Assembly (NCBI GenBank): GCA_900770655.1 | Contig: CAAGLA010000034.1 | Location: forward strand, 1-64,000 | Direction of reading: 5' to 3' | Length of the DNA: 64,000 nucleotides | From: Bacteroidaceae bacterium | GTDB taxonomy: Bacteria; Bacteroidota; Bacteroidia; Bacteroidales; Bacteroidaceae | Part shown: in pieces, positions 17,622 to 28,537 of the stretch | How the letters are laid out: the number at the start of each line of letters is the position of its first letter | How positions within the stretch are numbered: the stretch's first letter is position 1 | The notes under the pieces: generated by a model | The model's database searches: none | What the model was told of the DNA's origin: nothing | What the model saw: only the letters and a program-made list of their open reading frames with translations | Translations under genes and position numbers: made by a program

Positions 17622-18572
17622 CTATCTTTCTGCCCTTGCCGGGTTGGTGAGGAAATCTTCGTATGCAAGACGTATGCCATCTTCCAGTTCGGTCTTGTAG
17701 CGCCAGCCGAGAGCGGCACTCTTCGACACGTCGAGCAATTTGCGCGGGGTGCCGTTGGGCTTGCTTGTATCCCATTTAATATCCCCGGTGTACCCTACAA
17801 CCTTTGCTACAAGCGTGGTAAGTTCCTTTATTGAAATCTCCTTTCCGCTGCCGGCGTTGACAGTTTCGTTGCCGCTGTAGTTGTTCATAAGGAATACACA
17901 AAGGTTTGCAAGGTCGTCGACATACAGGAACTCGCGCATAGGCGTGCCGTCGCCCCAGCAGACAACCTCTGTAGCACCGTTCTCTTTTGCTTCGTGGAAA
18001 CGGCGTATGAGTGCAGGCAGCACGTGGCTGTGCGTGGGGTGGTAGTTGTCGTTGGGCCCGTAAAGGTTGGTGGGCATAACGCTAATGAAGTCTGTGCCAT
18101 ACTGGCGGTTAAGGTATTCGCAGTACTTAAGGCCCGAAATTTTGGCAAGAGCGTACGCCTCGTTGGTAGGCTCCAGCTCCGAAGTGAGCAGACAGCTCTC
18201 TTTCATAGGCTGTGGTGCCAAGCGGGGGTAAATGCACGAAGAACCTAAAAACTCGAGTTTCTTGCATCCGTTGCGCCACGCTGCGTTAATGACATTCATT
18301 TCGAGCATCATATTGTCGTACATAAAGTCGGCGAGAGCAGTGTGGTTCGCTACAATGCCTCCAACTTTTGCGGCTGCCAGAAAAACATATTCGGGCTTTT
18401 CGGCCGCAAAGAACCTCTCTACCTCTTCTTGCCGGCAAAGGTCGAGCTCTTTGTGTGTGCGGGTTATAATATTTGTATACCCCTCTCTTTGCAGCTCACG
18501 TACAATGGCAGAACCTACCATACCTCTGTGTCCGGCTACATATATTTTTGCGTTCTTTTCCATTCTATACAT
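17622..18572 (-). CDS. fcl: GDP-L-fucose synthase
   Basis: This 316-residue extended SDR enzyme performs the epimerase-reductase step from GDP-4-keto-6-deoxymannose to GDP-L-fucose. The NADP site [14 protein letters not shown] (about 14-27) is typical, the catalytic Ser is in GSSCIYP, and Tyr-Lys are in [27 protein letters not shown] is a family hallmark. Its first ATG overlaps the gmd stop codon by one base (TAATG), which suggests translational coupling. A second ATG three codons later (18563) is an equally reasonable start. With gmd it forms a complete route from GDP-mannose to GDP-fucose. Confidence 0.95.
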   Translation of the reverse strand: MYRMEKNAKIYVAGHRGMVGSAIVRELQREGYTNIITRTHKELDLCRQEEVERFFAAEKPEYVFLAAAKVGGIVANHTALADFMYDNMMLEMNVINAAWRNGCKKLEFLGSSCIYPRLAPQPMKESCLLTSELEPTNEAYALAKISGLKYCEYLNRQYGTDFISVMPTNLYGPNDNYHPTHSHVLPALIRRFHEAKENGATEVVCWGDGTPMREFLYVDDLANLCVFLMNNYSGNETVNAGSGKEISIKELTTLVAKVVGYTGDIKWDTSKPNGTPRKLLDVSKSAALGWRYKTELEDGIRLAYEDFLTNPARAER

Positions 18573-19660
18573 TATTTCACAATTCCGCGCTCAAGATATT
18601 CGGCAAGGTTGGTGCGAATCTTGTCGCCTGCCTTTTCTATGGCAACCTTAGCCATATCGGAATCGACCATAATCTTTACAAGCTGTTCAAATGTGGTCTT
18701 TTGCGGGTTCCAGCCAAGTTTTTTGCGTGCTTTGGAAGGGTCGCCCCAAAGATTTACCACGTCGGTAGGGCGGTAGAAGTCGGGCGAAACCTCAATGAGT
18801 ACCTTGCCGGTAGCCTTGTCAATGCCTTTTTCATCGGCACCCTCGCCGGTGAACTCAAGCTCTATGCCGACGTGTTTAAAGGCGTAGTAGCAGAAATCGC
18901 GAACAGAATGTTGCTCGCCTGTGGCAATTACAAAGTCTTCGGGCTTGTCGTTCTGCAGCATTAGCCACATACATTCTACATAGTCTTTTGCGTAACCCCA
19001 GTCGCGAAGCGAAGAGAGGTTGCCCAAATAGAGCTTTTCCTGCTTGCCTTGTGCTATGCGGGCAGCAGCAAGTGTTATCTTGCGTGTAACAAAGGTCTCA
19101 CCGCGGCGTTCGCTTTCGTGGTTGAACAGTATTCCCGAACAGCAGAACATATTGTATGCCTCGCGGTACTCCTTTACAATCCAATGCCCATATAGCTTTG
19201 CTACAGCGTATGGGCTGTAGGGGTGGAATGGTGTGTTCTCGTTCTGGGGAACCTCTTCGACCTTTCCGTAAAGTTCCGAAGTGGATGCTTGATATATATG
19301 GCAACTCTCTGCAAGGCCACACAGGCGCACAGCTTCAAGCACACGCAACACTCCTGTTGCGTCTACGTTGGCTGTGAATTCCGGAGAATCGAAACTCACC
19401 TGAACGTGGCTCTGTGCCGCAAGGTTGTATATTTCGTCGGGGCGTACCTTGCCAATAACCTGAATAAGGCTCATAGAGTCTCCCAAGTCGGCATAGTGAA
19501 GGTGAAAGTTGGGGTGTCCTTCGAGGTGAGCTATACGCTCGCGGTAGTCTACCGATGAACGGCGTATAGTCCCGTGTACGTCGTATCCCTTTTCCAAAAG
19601 CAGTTCCGAAAGGAAAGAACCATCCTGTCCGGTAATTCCGGTGATTAATGCAGTCTTCAT
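18572..19660 (-). CDS. gmd: GDP-mannose 4,6-dehydratase
   Basis: This 362-residue SDR dehydratase converts GDP-mannose to GDP-4-keto-6-deoxy-mannose, the first step to GDP-fucose. It has the dinucleotide site [12 protein letters not shown] at the N-terminus, [16 protein letters not shown], the Ser/Thr-Glu and Tyr-Lys active-site residues in QASTSELYG and [13 protein letters not shown], and [17 protein letters not shown], all standard for Gmd. The start at 19660 is preferred to an in-frame ATG 18 codons upstream, because a good promoter (19684-19715) overlaps that upstream stretch. It overlaps fcl by one base. Confidence 0.96.
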   Translation of the reverse strand: MKTALITGITGQDGSFLSELLLEKGYDVHGTIRRSSVDYRERIAHLEGHPNFHLHYADLGDSMSLIQVIGKVRPDEIYNLAAQSHVQVSFDSPEFTANVDATGVLRVLEAVRLCGLAESCHIYQASTSELYGKVEEVPQNENTPFHPYSPYAVAKLYGHWIVKEYREAYNMFCCSGILFNHESERRGETFVTRKITLAAARIAQGKQEKLYLGNLSSLRDWGYAKDYVECMWLMLQNDKPEDFVIATGEQHSVRDFCYYAFKHVGIELEFTGEGADEKGIDKATGKVLIEVSPDFYRPTDVVNLWGDPSKARKKLGWNPQKTTFEQLVKIMVDSDMAKVAIEKAGDKIRTNLAEYLERGIVK

Positions 19661-19683
19661 AATATCTGTTTGAAAATTTTGTG

Positions 19684-19715
19684 CAAAATTAGTTATAATT
19701 TTGCTGATATACAAA
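19684..19715 (-). promoter_or_regulatory. Promoter of gmd-fcl
   Basis: On the minus strand TTTG (19715-19712) and TAATTTTG (19691-19684) are 20 bases apart, a full match to TTTG-N19/20-TAnnTTTG. It lies 24 bases or more upstream of the chosen gmd ATG. Confidence 0.75.
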
Positions 19716-19745
19716 ACTTTAACAATTTTCCGGTTGATTTGTTCT

Positions 19746-21827
19746 TTATTTGACCTCTATTTCAAAGGTACTTGCCGGCAACCTCTCTTCGTTTACCATA
19801 TTGGCATCGGTGTAAGGCCTCCAAGCGTAGCGCACGCGGTGGGCTGTGCCGTCTATTACTATGCGGTTACCCTCTATTGTTGCCTGTGAATTGAAATCAA
19901 CATCGGCAAAGCCACCGAATTCACCGGCAATCTGCAACCCGCGCAGTTTGTTGCCGTCGCTTGTGGTAATGGTTGTAGCGTTCTCAAACTCAATTATAGT
20001 ATTGCCGCCTTCTATATATGCTTTTACAGGGGTTGGGCCGTGCTGTGCAACGTGGGTCATACCATAGAACTGGTTAAGCGCAAGGCGTGCAAGACGCTCG
20101 CCTACGGGCGCTTTCTCCTTCGGGTGCACATCTGTGGGGTGTCCTATGTCGCTTGACACGGCAAAGTCGCAGTATGGTATCTTTGCGGCCAGCCTGCGTT
20201 GCGAGTCGCGGAAGTGTGGCCACGACGGGCGGTTGATACCCGACAGCTGAACAAAGAAGAAGGGCATAAAGGGGTTGTTCCAAGTACGGCGCCAGCTGTC
20301 GACGAGGGTGGGGAAAATAACCTCGTGCAACTCTACATTGTGTGCATTCGACTCTCCCTGATACCATATAGCTCCGCTTATGGGGTAGCAGGCAATGGGT
20401 GCTATTCCTGTTTCGTAAAGGTAACACGGTTCGTATGGGTGGCGTTGCAGCCTGTTTGTGCTCTTGGCTATGTTCTGCGCGGCACGTCCGCGGCACCAGT
20501 CCTGTATCATATCGTTCTCTTTCCAGTTGTATAGAAGGTCAACAAGCATTGGGTGGTGTTCTATTGTCTTGCGGTCAATAAAGGATTCGGCCGGTGCACC
20601 GCCAATGGCATTGCATATAAGTCCTACGGGAACACCAAGAGAGTCGGCAAGCATTGCGCCGAAGTGATATGCTACTGCCGAAAAATTGTTGACATTCTCT
20701 TCGTTCTGCAGCTGCCACCGGGTTGGTATGTAGTAGTCGTGGCGGTTGAGCGCAACAAGTGCTGTAGAATCCCACTCTACATTGTCGGTATATACGCGGG
20801 GTTTCATATCGTAGAGGCGTATATCCTTGCCCTCAATGTTGGCAAGGCTCGCTTCGCGGTGCGAGCTCTCCTTTACCATAAATGCCATATTCGACTGCCC
20901 CGAACAGAGCCATACCTCGCCAATGGCAATGTTTGTAAATTCTATGCTCTTGCCGTCGGCTTCAATCTTAATCTTGTGGCTCTTGCCGTCGGCCTCTCTC
21001 GCTTCGAATGTCAGTTGCCAGCTACCGTCGTCGCCGGCAACGGTGCTATTGCGCTCGTTGTCGAAACGGCCCTTCACTCTGCTTCCCGCATTGGCTGTTC
21101 CGTGAATGGTGAATGGCACACCGCGCTGCACTACCATATTGTCGCTGTAGATGGCGGGTAGCGTCAGCCCTCCAAAATCGTCTGTTATTGCCGAATATAC
21201 CTGCCCGGCGATAATTCCGGCACCTTCGGGGTTAGGGTGCAGGGCATCGGGCATAAGGTCGGGGCGGCTGTAGAGGTAGCGGCTCAGGTCTATCAGTTCA
21301 AAGTCTCCACTGCGGGCAATACCCTCTATTGTCTCCTGTATTTGCCAGTACCAGTCGCGTGTGCCGCTTTTGAAACGGCGGTGCCAGTGGAATATGGGTG
21401 TCATTCGGCAAACATATATCTTGGGGCTGTTGTCGGGGTGTGCGGCCCTGAAACTGTCAATTATTGCAGTATAGTCGCCGAAAAACTCGTCGCGGTAATT
21501 GGGCCAGTTACGCGGGTCGGTGTCGTTCAATCCCAAATGAATGACAACAATGTCGGGCGCCCACTCTATGGCAGCCGCATATTCGGGCAGGTTAATGTAT
21601 GGCCGGTGTCCTTTACTCAGAAGGGTTGCTCCTGAATGGCCGAAGTTGCGTACTTCGTACTCGCTGCCCAGCATATCCTGTAATTGGGTGGGGTACGATG
21701 TCTCTGCCGGGTTTGCGTGTCCGTAGCCGTATGTAACGCTGTTGCCCACACAAGCAACCTTTATCTTCTCTCGTGCAACAGCCAGCAGCGGCAGTGCAAG
21801 GAGTAACGAAAGAATAAGTTTTCTCAT
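19746..21827 (-). CDS. Two-domain sialate O-acetylesterase (EstA/NanS-like)
   Basis: This 693-residue secreted esterase (signal peptide 1-18) removes O-acetyl groups that block sialidases. It has two different SGNH hydrolase domains. The N-terminal GDSL domain has Ser30 in VGNSVTYG, Asn101 in LGLND and Asp194-x-x-His197 in DALHP. The second domain has Ser312 in CSGQSNMAF and the GESN motif in WYQGESNA, as in sialate O-acetylesterases of Bacteroides and Tannerella. A beta-sandwich insert lies between them. Both catalytic sets look intact. It is immediately downstream of the sialidase, but a strong hairpin between the genes and a TATTTTCG box (21860-21853) suggest it also has its own promoter. 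Confidence 0.9.
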   Translation of the reverse strand: MRKLILSLLLALPLLAVAREKIKVACVGNSVTYGYGHANPAETSYPTQLQDMLGSEYEVRNFGHSGATLLSKGHRPYINLPEYAAAIEWAPDIVVIHLGLNDTDPRNWPNYRDEFFGDYTAIIDSFRAAHPDNSPKIYVCRMTPIFHWHRRFKSGTRDWYWQIQETIEGIARSGDFELIDLSRYLYSRPDLMPDALHPNPEGAGIIAGQVYSAITDDFGGLTLPAIYSDNMVVQRGVPFTIHGTANAGSRVKGRFDNERNSTVAGDDGSWQLTFEAREADGKSHKIKIEADGKSIEFTNIAIGEVWLCSGQSNMAFMVKESSHREASLANIEGKDIRLYDMKPRVYTDNVEWDSTALVALNRHDYYIPTRWQLQNEENVNNFSAVAYHFGAMLADSLGVPVGLICNAIGGAPAESFIDRKTIEHHPMLVDLLYNWKENDMIQDWCRGRAAQNIAKSTNRLQRHPYEPCYLYETGIAPIACYPISGAIWYQGESNAHNVELHEVIFPTLVDSWRRTWNNPFMPFFFVQLSGINRPSWPHFRDSQRRLAAKIPYCDFAVSSDIGHPTDVHPKEKAPVGERLARLALNQFYGMTHVAQHGPTPVKAYIEGGNTIIEFENATTITTSDGNKLRGLQIAGEFGGFADVDFNSQATIEGNRIVIDGTAHRVRYAWRPYTDANMVNEERLPASTFEIEVK

Positions 21828-21917
21828 TGTTGTATAAAATTATTGTCTTGTGCGAAAATAACAGTTTTTGCCGTTATATGCAACTCTTTATCCTCTGCAA
21901 TGTAGTGCTATAAATAT

Positions 21918-21950
21918 ATTCAGGGCGGCTTTTTTGAGGCCGCCCTGAAT
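21918..21950 (-). terminator. Terminator of the sialidase gene
   Basis: A 12-bp perfect GC-rich stem (ATTCAGGGCGGC / GCCGCCCTGAAT) with a 9-base loop lies 9 bases after the sialidase stop codon. The downstream flank is AT-rich without a clean T run, so partial read-through into the esterase gene is possible. Confidence 0.65.
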
Positions 21951-21958
21951 CATTGAAT

Positions 21959-24900
21959 TTATCTGATAATTATCTTCTTGCCGTTTTGGATATATATGCC
22001 ACCGCTTGTGGGGCTCTCTACCTTGCGGCCTGTGAGGTCGTAAATATCGGTACTCTGTACTCTGTTGTCTGTTATCTCCTCAATCGCTGTCGGGTTGGTC
22101 GATTTTATGGGGTAGAACGGCGAGTCGGCTGTGAACTTGTATTTGCCGTTGCTTGCCCAGTCGAGTGAGAAGCGTACAAAGCGCATTGTGTACCCGCCGA
22201 ATACTCCATTCTCTTCGTAGTAGACACCGAGTGTGCCGTCGGGCAGAACAACAGCTGCGCTGTATGCCGAACCTCTTGGGCAAATGGTCTTAGGTGTGCC
22301 GAATGTAGCACCTTCGTCGGTGGAGAGTGCAATGCTCACATTCTGTCGGCTTCCGCTGTTCGGCAGTGTCTGGAATGCGATGTTCCACGGGTTGCCCTCG
22401 ACTGTAGAGCACCATACCATATACTCGCCGTCGCAGGCATTGCCCGAAATGCCGCTTGTGAAACGTGTCTGTGAAGGCAAGTGCCAAGTTGCGCCGTCGT
22501 CCGATGTGTAGTTGTAGTAGTTGTACCCGCTTGAACGCACGCTAATGGCAAGGTCGCCGTTGTTGCGCTCGAGGGTCTTTGGCTCGTCGGCACCGCTTGT
22601 GCCACTTGTACCGCTGACGTACCAGCTCTCGCCGCCGTCCTTGCTCATAAAGAAGTAGAAGTGCTGGCTGTTGTCGGCCTGACGGTTCACGAAACTCGAC
22701 ACAAGTGTTCCGTCACGTTTCTGAAGCGCAGCGCCCGAACCAGAGAAACCGCTCTTCCAAGTCTTTGTGTCGGGGTTTGAGCAGTTGGCTCCGAATAGGT
22801 CGTCGGTGTGGTCAACGGGTGCTTCCCAAGTGAGGCCGCCGTCGCGGCTGGTGATTGTCTTCCAGCGTGGGGGCTCTGCGGCTGTTCCGGCAAAGAATCC
22901 GTGTCCGTATGTTCCGGCACTTGTCATAATGCCTACAATTTCGCCGTTGTCGCGGTTGGTAACTATTGATGCGTCGCCGTGTCCGTAGTTGCCTCCGGTC
23001 TCAGCTGTGCCGGCAACTGTCACTGGGTCGCTCCAAGTGCGGCCGTTGTCCTCGGAATACTGCGCTACAAGGTAGCAGTGCGAAGGAAGGTCGCTGTTGT
23101 GGCCCTTGCGGTCATCGGTGAGTGTAACAAGGCGTTTACCGTCTCTTGTAACTGTTATGGCTGGGGTGCGGGAGTAAAGAGAGCCCTTGTCCATAGGCAT
23201 AAGCACTGCTCCTTCGGAAAGGAATATGGTTGCGCTGTGTTCGGGGTTGCCTCTGTTTTCCGTAATATCCTTGCCGTCTACTGTATATGCAGTAATGGCA
23301 GCATCGGCCAAGTTACCCTCTTTTGCATCTTCGGCAATGTCGTATGCTATCCACAGATAGTAGTCGCCGGGTGCAAGTCTCTTGCTGCCGGTTATTGTGA
23401 ATGTGCCGTCGTCGTTTAAAGTAACAGGCTCGCCGAACAGCTCGCCGTTCTCTTCGCGCCACTGCATTTTGCCTTCTGCATCAATGAACAACTCGCGCGA
23501 ATTGGTTGCAAAGTAGGCCTTTACGTTGGCAATGTCGTTCTTGTCTGTGCCGGTGAATGTTCCTTTAACGGCTTGGAACTCAACATCGCCTTCGAGGCCG
23601 CTAATGCGTATTGTAGAGCGCACGATAGGCTGGTCGGTGTTGCCTATACCTGTGCTTATCTTTCCCTGAACAACGTTCGAGAGAGCAAATTCGGCAAGCG
23701 AATTGCTTGTGTCAACCTCGTCGAAACGCCATAGCGATGCGCCGCCCTCTTCTGCTGCCCAGCGAACAATTACCTGTCCCGCTTCCTGAGCGTGCAGCTC
23801 CACAGCGTTGTCCTTTATAATAAAGAACCCGAATGAACTATGTATGTTGTATATATAGTTGGGCTCCTCAACTGTTCCGAATGAGGTGCTGCCGCCTGTG
23901 CCGGTTCCTGCAGTGCCAAAGTATTCGCCTCTGTAGTTCTTTATAGCGAGCTTGCCGTCTTTCTCCCAGAAACTCCAAATACGGTCGGCACTGAAAGCCT
24001 TGTCGCCAAAACGGAGTTTCTCTGTTTCGCGGTCGTAGTATATTGCCTTGCCTGCGCAGTATGTCTTGGCCGATGCACTGGTAATGTAGTACCAATGCTC
24101 ATCGCCTTCGGTGCTAATCAACGGCATTTCGGGTGAATCGTCCTTTATCTTAACTGTGAAGTCTGTGAGTACAACACCCTTGCCGTTGCTTCCGGCAAGT
24201 GTAAATGAAACAGAACTCAGTGCCTGCTTCTGTGCGCTTATGGTCTGCGCTGTGGCAGAGGTGGTATATACCGTTCCGTCGTCCATTGTCAGCGTGAGGC
24301 CTGTTGTGTGGTCGTTGTTGGCGAACGTAAAGCTGTAATCTGTAATTGTATATCCTGCCGGTGCTGTGAGGGTATATGTTGCACTGCCGGCAGTTCCTGT
24401 CATAAGCTGCACATTGTTGCCTGCCCAGCTCATATTGTTTATAGTTCCGCAACCGAATTGTAGCTGTGGGGTGGCATTGCTCTTCCACACACTGTTCCAC
24501 GCTTGGTTAACCGAAGTTCCGCGGTAAAGATTACCGTTGGCCTTGTCTACAGTGTATTCAAGCGATGTGGGAAGTTCTTCAACCTCGGCAGCGTCCATAA
24601 TAGAAAGCTGGCAACCGGTGTCGCCACGGTCGCTTCCGAGAGTTGTACTGCTGCTCCAGTTATATATGGCATAGCTTTGTCCGGAACCTGTCTGGTTGAG
24701 CTGTACTTCGCCTGCCGATATTATATAGTACGACGGTGTGTCGGCATAGCTCACGCTCCATCCCTTTGCTGGCTTTGTCTTGGTGGTGGTTATCTGTGTG
24801 TTGTAGGCAGCAACAGGGTTCAGGTACGAACCGTACTGACGGTTTACAATGTCGTATGTGTTGTCGCCGCGGTCTACAAACTTCCACATAGATGTTGCCG

Positions 24901-26611
24901 AAGTTGCAGTGTTCTCCTTGCCTGCCACGCCGGCAGCCTCACCTTCGGCTGTAATGTAGAGATTCGAACTGCGGAGCGATGTTATCTGGTACCAGTATTC
25001 TGTATCGCCGGTGCTTGCCTTTGGCATTGCAAGAGCACCCTCGATGGCTGTGTTTAGCTTGCCTGTAATGGCTGTAACATCGTCTTCTGTAATATCGTCT
25101 TTCTCAAGAATGGCAATGGCATTCTCGAGCTCAGCGTCAAAGGCTGCTAATTTTTCTGGGTCATACTGTCCCATAGCTGTTCCGCGCTCCATAACCATAC
25201 CGCGTGCAATGGCCTGAGATATAGTATTGCGGTAACCGGCCTGACGGTAGCGCTCTTCGGCCTCGCTCTCGCTTGCTGCGGTATATGTGTCTGCGGGGAA
25301 ATCTTCGGCGAGTGCACTATGCATAATGCCTGCAACCTTAATATATCCCAAACCGCCGAGGTAGTTTGCCGGGTAGAAATACTTGGCATTTGCAACGTTG
25401 CCGTCGAGCAGCGGGGTATATGTATCAATGAACTCAATGTTTCCTGTAGCAAGGCTTGCAAGGTAGCTGTTAAGCTCTGCTATGCGTGTGGTGTTTGTGG
25501 TTGAGTTGTTTGTTGGGCAGAGAGCCATCAAATAAATCTTTGATGTGGGAGAGTAACCTGCAATCTTCTCTACCAGTGTCTTGTAGTTAGCCTTTACAGT
25601 TGCTATGGCAGTATTGCCATTGCAGTCAGCTGTTCCTGTGTATAGGAAAATTGCTTTTGCATCTTCTTTCTTTACACCTGTTGATGCGTATGTAGCGTCG
25701 ACAATCTTGCTTGTTATGGCAATATCGCCACCATAGCCCCAGCCTGTACCGCGGTTCTTGACGTTTGGGTTGCCGAGCAGCTCTTGCCACTCGCCGTTCT
25801 TTATGAATTCATCGCCGAATACAAGAACATCCTTGTTGCTTATGGGCATCATACTGAAATATGTGGCACGCATACCGTGTGCACCGCCCAAGCCTCCGTT
25901 GTTCTGTAGAGACGATGTGTTTTCGGGGTAAACGGTAGAGACTGTGTACTCTTCGCCCTCCTGCAGGTACTCGCATATAGTCTCGCACCATACCCTGTAT
26001 GCTGCGGCTGTGAGGTGAAGATTGTCGTAACTCCAAACGCCGCCGTTGGCTACGCCTGTGAGCTTGTCGTAAAGGTCTATGTATGTGAGCCACTCTACAT
26101 TCTTGCTTTCAACGTATGCCTTTACAATTTCGTTGGTGTGCAGCCAAGTGGCTTCAACACGGTTGCCGGTTCTGTTGTTGAGAATGCTGTAAAGGTATAT
26201 CTTGGTCTGTGGCGAACGCAGGTGTATGCGCTCTACAATGCTCTTTACATATTGCAGAACCTGTTCTCCGCTGAAGTTAAGGCCGCCCGATGTTGCTATA
26301 TCGTTTGTGCCTATCATCATAAACACCTTTTTGGGCTTGCCTGCAATATAGCTTTCAAGGTTGTCGCTCTGTTCGGTTGAATATGTTCCCGAATTGCCCC
26401 TGTTTACAATTGGCAGGTAGTCGCCGTTTGATGTTATGAATGTTTCGGGCCAGCAATGCATATCGGTAATGCTGTTCCCAATAAAAACAATAGTCTCGTT
26501 ATTGGTTTCAAGTACCCTGAACGAGTCGTAACGGTGGTTACGGAACGGACCGTCGGCCACAGCAATGGTTGCCGATAGCAAACAGCACAGAAAAAGTAGA
26601 AAGTTTTTCAT
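21959..26611 (-). CDS. Multidomain GH33 sialidase fused to two SGNH domains
   Basis: This 1550-residue secreted protein probably combines deacylation and sialic acid release. Signal peptide 1-19 is followed by an SGNH hydrolase (about 35-215) with Ser47 in FIGNSITD, MIGTND and DNLHL. A second SGNH-like domain (about 230-450) has GDE in place of the nucleophile motif (VLVFGDEFI) and looks inactive. Ricin-like and beta-sandwich units fill about 530-990. The C-terminal sialidase begins near residue 1000 with a wedge domain, then YSRTPAITV (a variant of the usual RIP box carrying the first Arg). Five Asp-box repeats follow: SEDNGRTW, SRDGGLTW, SKDGGESW, TSDDGATW and STDEGATF. The C-terminus (STDIYDLTGRKVESPTSGG) resembles a type IX sorting tail. 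A TATTTTTG box lies at 26679-26672. Confidence 0.9.
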   Translation of the reverse strand: MKNFLLFLCCLLSATIAVADGPFRNHRYDSFRVLETNNETIVFIGNSITDMHCWPETFITSNGDYLPIVNRGNSGTYSTEQSDNLESYIAGKPKKVFMMIGTNDIATSGGLNFSGEQVLQYVKSIVERIHLRSPQTKIYLYSILNNRTGNRVEATWLHTNEIVKAYVESKNVEWLTYIDLYDKLTGVANGGVWSYDNLHLTAAAYRVWCETICEYLQEGEEYTVSTVYPENTSSLQNNGGLGGAHGMRATYFSMMPISNKDVLVFGDEFIKNGEWQELLGNPNVKNRGTGWGYGGDIAITSKIVDATYASTGVKKEDAKAIFLYTGTADCNGNTAIATVKANYKTLVEKIAGYSPTSKIYLMALCPTNNSTTNTTRIAELNSYLASLATGNIEFIDTYTPLLDGNVANAKYFYPANYLGGLGYIKVAGIMHSALAEDFPADTYTAASESEAEERYRQAGYRNTISQAIARGMVMERGTAMGQYDPEKLAAFDAELENAIAILEKDDITEDDVTAITGKLNTAIEGALAMPKASTGDTEYWYQITSLRSSNLYITAEGEAAGVAGKENTATSATSMWKFVDRGDNTYDIVNRQYGSYLNPVAAYNTQITTTKTKPAKGWSVSYADTPSYYIISAGEVQLNQTGSGQSYAIYNWSSSTTLGSDRGDTGCQLSIMDAAEVEELPTSLEYTVDKANGNLYRGTSVNQAWNSVWKSNATPQLQFGCGTINNMSWAGNNVQLMTGTAGSATYTLTAPAGYTITDYSFTFANNDHTTGLTLTMDDGTVYTTSATAQTISAQKQALSSVSFTLAGSNGKGVVLTDFTVKIKDDSPEMPLISTEGDEHWYYITSASAKTYCAGKAIYYDRETEKLRFGDKAFSADRIWSFWEKDGKLAIKNYRGEYFGTAGTGTGGSTSFGTVEEPNYIYNIHSSFGFFIIKDNAVELHAQEAGQVIVRWAAEEGGASLWRFDEVDTSNSLAEFALSNVVQGKISTGIGNTDQPIVRSTIRISGLEGDVEFQAVKGTFTGTDKNDIANVKAYFATNSRELFIDAEGKMQWREENGELFGEPVTLNDDGTFTITGSKRLAPGDYYLWIAYDIAEDAKEGNLADAAITAYTVDGKDITENRGNPEHSATIFLSEGAVLMPMDKGSLYSRTPAITVTRDGKRLVTLTDDRKGHNSDLPSHCYLVAQYSEDNGRTWSDPVTVAGTAETGGNYGHGDASIVTNRDNGEIVGIMTSAGTYGHGFFAGTAAEPPRWKTITSRDGGLTWEAPVDHTDDLFGANCSNPDTKTWKSGFSGSGAALQKRDGTLVSSFVNRQADNSQHFYFFMSKDGGESWYVSGTSGTSGADEPKTLERNNGDLAISVRSSGYNYYNYTSDDGATWHLPSQTRFTSGISGNACDGEYMVWCSTVEGNPWNIAFQTLPNSGSRQNVSIALSTDEGATFGTPKTICPRGSAYSAAVVLPDGTLGVYYEENGVFGGYTMRFVRFSLDWASNGKYKFTADSPFYPIKSTNPTAIEEITDNRVQSTDIYDLTGRKVESPTSGGIYIQNGKKIIIR

Positions 26612-26753
26612 ATTTTTTTTTGGTTAGTTAGTTGTTCCAGTAATTTTATATTTTCAATTATTCGTCGGATACAAAAATAGAGACTTATATAAAATAAGCC
26701 TCCATTTTTTTCTTAATTTTATTTAATACTAACAATATTAATATAAATGTGCG

Positions 26754-28403
26754 TTACCAGCCTACCTGAACGCCGTCTTCGTAAAAGTGGCGTGCAAAGT
26801 TCCAGCCCCATACACTATAGTAGCGGGCAAGCTCCTTCGCGCGGCCAATAAACTCTTCGGCATCCTTTGTTTCGGGCGAAGGGTTGCTCCAGCCAATCTC
26901 GGCAAGTGCGCCAAGACGCGGCAAGGTCTTGTATTGAAGCTGCATAGGTGTTGTTACATATTCTGTCCATAGGTTGCCCTGCACGCCAAGAATATATTGT
27001 CTTTCGTCTTCGGCAAGGTTCTCGTATGGGTTGTATGAATATGCTCTGCGCAGTGGAATGTAGCTGCCGTTGCTGTCGAGTTCGTCGCGGCGGTCTGTTG
27101 TCTGGCGGTAGTCGAGGTAGCAATGGCTGTTGGGAGTCATAATGACGTAGTTGCCTTTTTGTGCGGCTGCAATGCCTCCGTCGGCGCCACGCCACGACAT
27201 AATCGTTGTTTCGTTGCTCACTCCGCCTTCGAGAATCTCGTCCCAGCCAATCATTTTGCGCCCGTGTTCGTTAAGGAAACTCTCTATCCTGCTGTTTACA
27301 TAGGACTGAAGCTCGGCTTCGTTTGCCAGCCCGTTCTCTCTAATCCTCTCTTGGCAATGGGGGCAGGTCTGCCACTTTTCACGCGGTGCCTCGTCGCCGC
27401 CTATGTGTATATATTCGCCGGGGAAAAGCTCTATAACTTCGCTTAGCACATCTTCCCAGAATCGGAAGGTACTCTCTTTTCCCGCGCAGGCTATCTGTGA
27501 CGAGACACCCCAGTAGCTCCAAGTCTTGTAGTTGCCCTCTTCGCCCTCGCAGCCTAGCCACGGGTATGCGCTCAGTGCGCCGAGCGAGTGACCGGGTATC
27601 TCAATTTCGGGGACAATGGTTATGAAACGTTCGCTTGCATACTCCACAATCTCTTTTATATCGTCTTGGCTGTAGTAACCGCCGTATGGTATTCCGTCGA
27701 GACCTTCGTTGTGTCCGGTGGTTGTCTGCTGGCGCAAACTGCCTATCTCTGTGAGCAGGGGATACTTCTTTATCTCTATTCTCCATCCTTGGTCCTCGGT
27801 AAGGTGCCAGTGGAAACGGTTCATTTTGTGGAGCGCAAGAATATCGAGTGTCTCCTTGATTGTCTCTACGCTCCAGAAGTGTCGCGAGCAGTCGAGCATA
27901 AAGCCGCGGTAGGGGAAATGCGGCGTGTCGGTTATCTTAAGTGTGGGTATAGATACTTTTTCAAGGTCAATGGGCGTCTCGAATGCCTGAACGGGGATAA
28001 GTTGCTTTATTGTCTGCATTGCATAGAACACCCCTGCGCCGCTGCTTGCATAAATGAGCATATTCTCAGGAGTTACCTCCAGCTTGTATCCCTCGGCGGG
28101 CAAAGAGGCATCGTGCCTTATAATAATATTGTTGTCTCCGTTTATTTTAGAGCGCTTTTTCAGCTTTTTGCCTAAAATATCCTCTGTAATGCCGTTAAGT
28201 TCGTCAATGGCATAGCGCACACTGTTGTCGTCGAGCTTGCATATAATTCTTGTATCTCTGTTCAGTTCAAAATAACTGTTGGCATTGCCCATAACAAGCG
28301 ATGTGGGCTTTGGCAAAATAGATACGGCTGCACCTTCCTGAGCCTTGCCCGGGAGCGCAATAAACGATAGAATAAGCGAAAAAATAAAAAATATCCTTGT
28401 CAT
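26754..28403 (-). CDS. Secreted GH20 beta-N-acetylhexosaminidase
   Basis: This 549-residue enzyme has a signal peptide (1-21), the GH20 N-terminal domain (about 28-155) and the catalytic barrel (about 160-520). The catalytic pair is Asp337-Glu338 in HIGGDEAP; RFHWHLTEDQGWRIE and PEIEIPGHS are family hallmarks. It releases terminal beta-GlcNAc/GalNAc in the periplasm or at the surface. Unlike the 1271-residue paralogue at 8675 it has no accessory domains and no sorting tail, so the two enzymes probably act at different places. A TACCTTTG box at 28474-28467 is a plausible -7 element. Confidence 0.95.
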   Translation of the reverse strand: MTRIFFIFSLILSFIALPGKAQEGAAVSILPKPTSLVMGNANSYFELNRDTRIICKLDDNSVRYAIDELNGITEDILGKKLKKRSKINGDNNIIIRHDASLPAEGYKLEVTPENMLIYASSGAGVFYAMQTIKQLIPVQAFETPIDLEKVSIPTLKITDTPHFPYRGFMLDCSRHFWSVETIKETLDILALHKMNRFHWHLTEDQGWRIEIKKYPLLTEIGSLRQQTTTGHNEGLDGIPYGGYYSQDDIKEIVEYASERFITIVPEIEIPGHSLGALSAYPWLGCEGEEGNYKTWSYWGVSSQIACAGKESTFRFWEDVLSEVIELFPGEYIHIGGDEAPREKWQTCPHCQERIRENGLANEAELQSYVNSRIESFLNEHGRKMIGWDEILEGGVSNETTIMSWRGADGGIAAAQKGNYVIMTPNSHCYLDYRQTTDRRDELDSNGSYIPLRRAYSYNPYENLAEDERQYILGVQGNLWTEYVTTPMQLQYKTLPRLGALAEIGWSNPSPETKDAEEFIGRAKELARYYSVWGWNFARHFYEDGVQVGW

Positions 28404-28537
28404 AACGGTTAAGATTATCGGGGTTTATAAAAACGGCGAGTGCAGTATGCTACTGCCACTTTATTGCAAAGGTATAAAAAACGTGATTAAAAAATACAAA
28501 ATTCAGTAGATATGTGGCAAAAACTATTTTTTTTGTA

